DNA of 64,000 bases from the NCBI RefSeq assembly GCF_051195255.1, contig NZ_JBNJLK010000002.1, forward strand, positions 124,001-188,000. The letters are read 5' to 3'. The notes beneath the pieces were generated by a model, which saw only the letters and a list, made by a program, of their open reading frames with translations, did no database searches and was not told the origin of the DNA. Below are positions 59,081 through 64,000 of the stretch, one piece after another. Every line of letters begins with the position of its first letter. Within the stretch, counting starts at the first letter, position 1. The DNA comes from Falsirhodobacter sp051195255 (GTDB lineage: Bacteria > Pseudomonadota > Alphaproteobacteria > Rhodobacterales > Rhodobacteraceae). A program made the translations under genes and the position numbers.

Positions 59081-59537
59081 TCATATTCGCGACACTCGAG
59101 GCGTTGAGAGGGAGCGTTCAGGCGGGCGGGGTTGCCAGCGGGGATGCGTCGCCCCCGGCGCGTCGCAGGTCGGCGGGGTCGGAACCTGCAGAAGCTCGAT
59201 CAGCGATCCCCAGTGCGTCCACCCGAATCACAGGACGTTTTCCTCCCCCTCCTCCTGCGCAGAGCACGGGACCGGCCCCTTCAGCATCCGCCCGCTGGCG
59301 CGCGCCATTGCCTCGCCCACGGCCCGCACATCCTCGCAATAGATGGAGAAGTGGGTGACGCTGGGATTGGTCAGTTCGGGCACCCGGTCGTGCGTGGGGC
59401 GCAGGACCTGAAACATCTCCGGGTCGGTACAGGACCTCGGCGCCGAAGGCGTCGATGAAGAAGGTCTTGGCGGCGGTCAGGTTGGGGACGACCATGCCCA
59501 CATGCCCGATCCGGCGGACAAGAGGGTTGTGGTCCAT
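59081..59537 (-). pseudogene. degraded VOC (glyoxalase/dioxygenase superfamily) gene
   Basis: Starts at ATG 59537 with VOC-like LVRRIGHVGMVVPNLTAAK and AFGAEVLYR, then loses frame near 59425. The +1 frame continues PEMFQVLRPTHDRVPELTNP, VTHFSIYCEDVRAVGEAMAR and QEEGEENVL, meets an in-frame TGA at 59228-59230, and goes on WGSLIELLQVPTP to a stop at 59081. The typical middle of such proteins also seems short, so a deletion probably caused the shift; the TGA may replace a Trp codon. Both breaks make it inactive unless the sequence is wrong. It lies divergent from a LysR gene that may have controlled it. Confidence 0.72.
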
Positions 59538-59711
59538 GCCATGTTCCATTGGCGCAGGGCGACCTGCACCCCGAAAGGCGGAGGGTTGGTGGGCTGGGGT
59601 CGGGATCATGTGGGTTTTCATTCAGACAGTTCGGTGGGGGGAACGTGCCGGGAACCGCCCGCGTTTGTTGTGAAATGAGGAAGGCGGCCTTCCCGGACTG
59701 GAAAGGGTGGC

Positions 59712-60611
59712 ATGGGGCGGATCGACCATATCCAGGATCTGCGGGTGTTCGAGGCGGTGGCCCGCACGGGCAGCCTGTCCGCCGCCGCGCGCGATCTGGG
59801 CCTTGCGCTGTCGGTGCTGTCGAAGCGGCTGGCGCGGCTGGAGACGGCGGTGGGGTCGCGGCTGGCGGAACGCTCCACCCGCGCCCTTCGGCTGACGCCG
59901 GCAGGGGAGGGATTCCTCGGCCCCTGCCGCACGGCCCTGGCCGCGTTTGACGCGCTGGAGGATCGGGGCGACGCGCCGCTGCGCGGGCGCCTGCGGCTCA
60001 GCGCATCCGTTGCCTTCGCGCAGCGGCGGCTGGCGCCTTGCCTGCCGGCCTTTCTGGACCGCCATCCGGGTCTGACGGTGGAGGTTGTGGCCACCGACCG
60101 CCTGATCGACCTTGTGCGCGAAGGCGTGGACCTTGCCCTGCGGCAGGGCCCCAACGCGACGGGCGAGGTGCTGGCGCCGGACCGTCATCTTCTTGTCGCC
60201 TCCCCCGCCTATCTGGCGCGGCACGGAACGCCTGCGGGGCCGGAGGATCTTGTCCATCATCGCTGCCTGACCGTGGGGCAGCCCGCACCCAAGGTGTGGG
60301 CGCTGCGGAACGACGCCCGGCGGGTGGAGGCGGCGATCCATGCGCCGCTGTCCGGATCGGACGGGGAAACCGCCCATGCGGCCGCGCTGGCCGATGGCGG
60401 CATCGCCATGAAATCCGTCTGGGACGTGCTGGAGGATCTGGAAGCCGGCCGGCTGATCCAAGTGCTGCCGGATTGGCATACAGGCGCGCGCGTCGTTCAT
60501 GGCGTGCAGCCCGCCGCCGATCACTCCCCGCGGATGGTGCGCTTGCTTTTGCGCCATTTGCGCGACGTGCTGGCCGAACGGATGGTGCGGCACCCCGTAC
60601 TGTTCCGCTGA
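59712..60611 (+). CDS. LysR family transcriptional regulator
   Basis: A 299-residue regulator. The N-terminal winged helix-turn-helix reads LRVFEAVARTGSLSAAARDL, SVLSKRLARLETAVGSRLAE and TPAGEGFL, with an unusual ALSVLSKRLARLE recognition helix (most have PSAVSRQI). The C-terminal effector domain has LRLSASVAFAQRRLAPCLPA, DLALRQGP and the GIAMKSVWDVLEDLEAGRLI ending of LysR proteins of the toxin/efflux-type subgroup. The effector is unknown. It lies between the decayed VOC gene (divergent) and the GMC dehydrogenase operon (same direction, 255 nt upstream), either of which could be its target. Confidence 0.9.
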   Translation: MGRIDHIQDLRVFEAVARTGSLSAAARDLGLALSVLSKRLARLETAVGSRLAERSTRALRLTPAGEGFLGPCRTALAAFDALEDRGDAPLRGRLRLSASVAFAQRRLAPCLPAFLDRHPGLTVEVVATDRLIDLVREGVDLALRQGPNATGEVLAPDRHLLVASPAYLARHGTPAGPEDLVHHRCLTVGQPAPKVWALRNDARRVEAAIHAPLSGSDGETAHAAALADGGIAMKSVWDVLEDLEAGRLIQVLPDWHTGARVVHGVQPAADHSPRMVRLLLRHLRDVLAERMVRHPVLFR

Positions 60612-60680
60612 TCCCGTCAAAATGAAGGGAAAGGCCGCGCGCCTTCGCCCGGGGCGCTGCGGCGCCTTGTCGCAGATTTT

Positions 60681-60698
60681 GGCACACCATAGTGTGCC
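60681..60698. promoter_or_regulatory. perfect palindrome upstream of the GMC dehydrogenase operon
   Basis: GGCACAC-CATA-GTGTGCC (60681-60698), a 7-4-7 perfect inverted repeat, with partly matching flanks (TT on the left, a CCAA run on the right). It is 70 nt after the LysR stop and 170 nt before the small-subunit ATG, in the 255-nt gap (60612-60866) that must hold the operon's promoter. It resembles a dimeric repressor or activator site. No U tract follows on either strand, which argues against a terminator. Confidence 0.5.
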
Positions 60699-60866
60699 GC
60701 CAATTCCGCCGGGCCCGCCCCGGTCCGGAATCGCGACGCGCCCGCCGCTGCAGGGCAGGCACGCCGCCCGCCAGATCTGAAACCCGGTGAGCAACCGTGC
60801 GCGTGGGACCCGTTCCCGACGCCAGGCAGCGCATGGCCGATCGCCATGCGGAAGGAAGGACAAGCA

Positions 60867-61595
60867 ATGAACCGAAGAAAGGCGCTCTTCTCGCTGGGCG
60901 CGATGGCCGCCGCGGGTGCGGCCGCGACGCAGGCCCGCACCGCCGAGATGCACGGCTATCCGACCGACATGGCGATGGATCCCGACTTCCTGCCGCGTCC
61001 CGCGCTCCATGGCGGCCGCTTCCACGTCCTCAGCCGCGACATCGACCGCCGCACCGTGACCGCCGTCTTCGACCGCCTGATCCCGGCCGACGAACTTGGC
61101 GCCTCGGCCAGCGAGGCGGGCTGCGTGGAGTTTCTGGACATGCAGCTGGCCGGTCCCTTCGGTGCGGGGGCGAGCCTGTACCGGGCGGGCCCGAAGCTGC
61201 CGAACGAGGATGAGCTGGCCCAGACGCCGCAATTCATCGAAACCCCGCGCGAACGCTATGCCACCGGCCTTGCCGCGCTGGAGGAATATGCCAAACGCAC
61301 CGACGGCGCGTCCTTTGCCGATCTTCAGCCCAACCGCCAGGACGAGATCCTGAAGGGCATGGAAGAAGGCACGATCGATCTGGGGAACGGCGTCCACACC
61401 AAGGCCTTCTTCGAACTGATGCTGATCAACGTCCGCGAAGGCTACTTTTCGGACCCGATCTATGGCGGGAACAAGGACATGGTGGGCTGGAAGATGATCG
61501 GCTTCCCCGGCGCCCGCTACGACTACCGTCTTTATGCCGACCGCACGGGCGAGGATCTGGGGCTGGAACCCGTCAGCCTGATCCCCCGCGACTGA
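60867..61595 (+). CDS. gluconate 2-dehydrogenase subunit 3 family protein (small subunit of GMC dehydrogenase)
   Basis: A 242-residue protein with a twin-arginine-style signal (MNRRKALFSLGAMAAAGAAA, then TQART) that carries the folded flavoprotein partner across the membrane. The domain (PF13618-type) shows VTAVFDRLIPADELGASASE, CVEFLDMQLAGPFG and FFELMLINVREGYFSDPIYG, then MVGWKMIGFPGARYDY. It is the small subunit of membrane-bound FAD dehydrogenases for gluconate, sorbitol or fructose; it has no redox group. Start 60867 with GAAGGAAGGA; the GMC subunit follows after 17 nt. Confidence 0.9.
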   Translation: MNRRKALFSLGAMAAAGAAATQARTAEMHGYPTDMAMDPDFLPRPALHGGRFHVLSRDIDRRTVTAVFDRLIPADELGASASEAGCVEFLDMQLAGPFGAGASLYRAGPKLPNEDELAQTPQFIETPRERYATGLAALEEYAKRTDGASFADLQPNRQDEILKGMEEGTIDLGNGVHTKAFFELMLINVREGYFSDPIYGGNKDMVGWKMIGFPGARYDYRLYADRTGEDLGLEPVSLIPRD

Positions 61596-61612
61596 ACGTA
61601 AGGTAACTTCTC

Positions 61613-63388
61613 ATGACAACGAAACGCCAAAAGGCGGATGTGGTGATCGTCGGGCTGGGCTGGTCCGGCGCCCTGATGGCCGAGGAACTGACCCGCGCCG
61701 GCCTGAACGTCGTCGCGATCGACCGCGGCGCCTGGACCGACACCTCCACCCACACGCCCCCCGCCGTGGACCCCGACGAACTGCGCTGGAGCCAGCGCAA
61801 GGAACTGCTGTCGGCGCCGCGCGACAACACCGCCACCTTCCGCAACCGGCTGGACCAGACCGCGATCCCGACCCGCAACTGGGGCGTGTTCGAACTGGGC
61901 GGCGGCGTGGGCGGCGCGGGTTTCCACTGGGCGGGCATGGGCTGGCGCTTTTCCCCTTGGGATTTCGAGGTGCGCAAGCAGACCATCGAACGTTACGGCC
62001 TTGCGCGGGCCGAGGACGGGGAGCTGCAGCTTCAGGACTGGGGCGTCACCTATGACGAGCTGGAGCCCTTCTACGACCGCTGGGAACGCATCGCGGGCGT
62101 GTCGGGCAAGGCCGGCGTCATCGACGGCCAGAAGGTCGGCGGCGGCAACCCTTATGAAGGGTCGCGCAGCCGCGACTATCCCACGCCGCCGCTGAAGACG
62201 CTGCGCGCGATGGAGCTGTTCAACGACGCGACGAACCGCATGGGCCTGAACCCGTTCACGATCCCGACGGCGAACCTGTCGCAGCCTTACGTGAACCCGC
62301 TGGGCGTCAGCATGGGCGCCTGCACCTATTGCGGCTTCTGCCTGTATTTCGGCTGCGGCAACTTCTCCAAATCCTCGCCGCAGGCCTGCATCTTCCCGGT
62401 GCTGATGCGCCGTCCGAACTTCACGGTCCTGACGAAATCCTGCGTGACGAAGCTGACGAAGTCGCCCGACGGCAAGACCGTCACCGGCGCCATCTATGTG
62501 GACGAACAGGGCAACGAGGTGGAACAGCCCGCCGACATCGTGATCCTGACGGCCTTCATGATGGACAACACGCGGATCCTTCTGCATTCGGGCATCTCCA
62601 AGCCCTATGATCCGCGCGACCAGTCGGGCGTGGTGGGGCGGAACTTCACGTTCCAGACCGTGTCGGGCGCCGACCTGTGGTTCGAGGACGACCAGATCAA
62701 CCCGTTCATCGGGGCGGGCGCGCTGGGCAGCCAGATCGACGACTACAACGGCGACAACTTCGACCATTCGGATCTGGACTTTATCGGCGGCGCGGGCATC
62801 CTGACCCTGTCGCGCGACGGCTTGCCGATCGCGAAGGCCAACGCGCTGCCGCCGGGCACGCCGCGCTGGGGGTCGGAGTTCAAGAAGTCCTACGCGAAAT
62901 ATTACCAGAACTACGCGACGCTGTTCAACCAGGGCTGCTCCATGCCGACGAAGACCGGCTACATGGACCTGGATCCGAACTTCAAGGACAAGTTCGGCGT
63001 GCCGCTGCTGCGCATCACCTACGACTATGCGCAAAGCGACCGGAACATGGCGAAGTTCACGATGGACCGGTCGCTGGAGATCGGGCGCGAGATGGGGGCC
63101 AGCCACGTGGCGGGCTTCAACTTCGCGGACAAGCCGTTCACCACGGCCATCGTCGCGTCGGACCACGTTATCGGCGGCGTGCCGATGGGGGCGGACCCGA
63201 ACACCTCGGCGGTGAACCCGTATCTGCAAAGCTGGGACGCGCACAACCTGTTCGTCGTCGGCGCTTCGGCCTTCCCGACGAATGCGGGCTACAACCCGAC
63301 GGGCACTGTCGGCGCGCTGGCCATCCGCACCGCGCGCGCGATTGCCGAGACGTATGTGAAGAACCCCGGCGCGCTGGTGGAGGGCTGA
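61613..63388 (+). CDS. GMC family FAD-dependent dehydrogenase, catalytic subunit
   Basis: A 591-residue flavoprotein of the GMC (glucose-methanol-choline) type. FAD site DVVIVGLGWSGALMAEELTR, ELGGGVGGAGFHWAGMGWRF, a CTYCGFCLYFGCG cysteine cluster like that of gluconate/fructose dehydrogenases that hold a 3Fe-4S cluster, and the C-terminal MGADPNTSAVNPYLQSWDAH and NPTGTVGALAIRTA with the active-site His/Asn. No signal of its own; it is presumably exported with the small subunit. The sugar or polyol oxidised is not evident. A cytochrome c gene follows 3 nt after its stop, completing the three-subunit set. Confidence 0.92.
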   Translation: MTTKRQKADVVIVGLGWSGALMAEELTRAGLNVVAIDRGAWTDTSTHTPPAVDPDELRWSQRKELLSAPRDNTATFRNRLDQTAIPTRNWGVFELGGGVGGAGFHWAGMGWRFSPWDFEVRKQTIERYGLARAEDGELQLQDWGVTYDELEPFYDRWERIAGVSGKAGVIDGQKVGGGNPYEGSRSRDYPTPPLKTLRAMELFNDATNRMGLNPFTIPTANLSQPYVNPLGVSMGACTYCGFCLYFGCGNFSKSSPQACIFPVLMRRPNFTVLTKSCVTKLTKSPDGKTVTGAIYVDEQGNEVEQPADIVILTAFMMDNTRILLHSGISKPYDPRDQSGVVGRNFTFQTVSGADLWFEDDQINPFIGAGALGSQIDDYNGDNFDHSDLDFIGGAGILTLSRDGLPIAKANALPPGTPRWGSEFKKSYAKYYQNYATLFNQGCSMPTKTGYMDLDPNFKDKFGVPLLRITYDYAQSDRNMAKFTMDRSLEIGREMGASHVAGFNFADKPFTTAIVASDHVIGGVPMGADPNTSAVNPYLQSWDAHNLFVVGASAFPTNAGYNPTGTVGALAIRTARAIAETYVKNPGALVEG

Positions 63389-63391
63389 TCC

Positions 63392-64000
63392 ATGGCGAAC
63401 TGGAAGAAGATCGGCGGCGGCGTCGCCGCGGTGGCGGTGATCGCGGCGGCGGGTGCGGGCTGGTGGGCCTGGGACACGCTGGACACGTCCCGTTCGGACG
63501 TGGCCGACGACAGCGTGACCCTGGCGGAGTTCAAGGCCGACCCCGAGGCCGTGGCGCGGGGCGAATACGTCATGCGGACCGGCGACTGCGCCGCCTGCCA
63601 CACGCGCGAATCCGGCAGCTTTGCCGGCGGGTATGAGATCGCGACGCCCTTCGGCGTTCTCGTGTCGTCGAATATCACGCCGGACGCGACCGGCATCGGC
63701 GCCATGACGGAGCGTGATTTCTTCAACGCGCTGCGGCAGGGGCTTGGCCAGCACGGGCCCCTGTATCCGGCCATGCCCTACACCGCCTACAAGAACCTGA
63801 GCGACGGCGACATGCACGACCTGTGGGCCTACATGTCCACGGTTCCCCCGGTGCAGAACGACATCGACGAGACGGCGGGGATGAAGTTCCCCTTCAACAT
63901 CCGTCTGGCGATGGTGGGCTGGGACATGCTGTTCTTCGACAATGCGGGCTATGCGCCCGACGCATCGCAGGACGAGGTGTGGAACCGCGGCAAATACATC
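63392..64000 (+). CDS. membrane-anchored cytochrome c subunit of the dehydrogenase (partial, runs off the window)
   Basis: 203 codons are visible. A membrane anchor or signal lies at about 8-26 (GGGVAAVAVIAAAGAGWWAW). The haem c motif CAACH is at residues 66-70 (RTGDCAACHTR), and AGGYEIATPFGVLVSSNITP then MTERDFFNALRQGLGQHGP follow, as in the triple-haem cytochrome c subunits of alcohol and gluconate dehydrogenases, which take electrons to ubiquinone or an oxidase. A second domain would lie beyond the edge. It starts 3 nt after the GMC stop; the ribosome site GGAGG is inside the end of that gene. Confidence 0.9.
   Translation, partial: MANWKKIGGGVAAVAVIAAAGAGWWAWDTLDTSRSDVADDSVTLAEFKADPEAVARGEYVMRTGDCAACHTRESGSFAGGYEIATPFGVLVSSNITPDATGIGAMTERDFFNALRQGLGQHGPLYPAMPYTAYKNLSDGDMHDLWAYMSTVPPVQNDIDETAGMKFPFNIRLAMVGWDMLFFDNAGYAPDASQDEVWNRGKYI

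Noticed and set aside
56581..59358. 925-residue plus-strand frame over the transporter end, phoX and the VOC gene
   Set aside because: Open only because of high GC; phoX on the other strand has a TAT signal and complete family blocks.

Overview
The window is high-GC DNA of an alphaproteobacterium, most likely Rhodobacteraceae/Paracoccaceae. Support comes from gene content (DUF2794, IalB-type secreted protein, LpcC-like core glycosyltransferase, DapD, Map, RlmN, LeuCD, GlnK-AmtB, SmpB), from dense packing with many 1-4 nt start/stop overlaps, and from frequent GTG starts. No rRNA, tRNA, CRISPR array, integrase or insertion sequence was seen. It looks like ordinary chromosome. It opens inside dapD and ends inside a cytochrome c gene.

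Layout. 1-10 kb: dapD (partial), LOG protein, DUF2945, rlmN, IalB-like protein, asparaginase, DUF2794, NlpC/P60 hydrolase with an M17 aminopeptidase, an Hpt-like protein, beta-carbonic anhydrase, TM2 protein and asd. 10-16 kb: a GT29-like/LpcC-like pair for surface glycans, a GNAT, rsfS-rlmH, a frameshifted secreted-protein gene, then leuCD behind what looks like a leaderless leader peptide. 16-25 kb: a secreted phosphatase-fold protein, a divergent FAD oxidoreductase/mnmD pair (MnmC activities as two genes), a DMT exporter, Slt-type transglycosylase, dapA, smpB, sseA and an aminotransferase. 25-35 kb: glnK-amtB, a class A PBP, mlaA-mlaC, a type I secretion ABC/HlyD pair, RidA and GDPD. 35-47 kb: housekeeping genes (FemAB/GNAT-like, peroxiredoxin, FAD reductase, rsmD, HAD, map, CinA-like, GNAT, OmpA-like, AEC carrier, fghA, YaiI family, an orphan choX and a Gfo/Idh enzyme). 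47-52 kb: cyoABCD quinol oxidase with a ZIP-family transporter gene upstream. 52-57 kb: a probable stress block (DUF4142, two DUF892 ferritin-like proteins, manganese catalase, SLC13/TrkA-C transporter) with two sequences matching the EcfG-type promoter GGAAC-N16/17-GTT. 57-64 kb: phoX, a decayed VOC gene, a LysR regulator, and a three-gene FAD-GMC dehydrogenase with its small subunit and cytochrome c.

How parts work together. dapD, asd and dapA supply diaminopimelate/lysine, while the PBP, transglycosylase and NlpC/P60 protein build and trim the wall that uses it. MlaA/MlaC, the OmpA-like protein and the two glycosyltransferases concern the outer membrane. GlnK-AmtB covers ammonium sensing and uptake. 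CyoABCD and the GMC/cytochrome c complex feed or drain the periplasmic electron chain. The 52-57 kb block has the look of a general-stress and peroxide-defence island.

The points most worth following are the candidate leucine leader peptide before leuC (14013-14222), the EcfG-like promoters of the stress block, the two broken genes (13506-13990 and 59081-59537), and the perfect palindrome before the GMC dehydrogenase operon.
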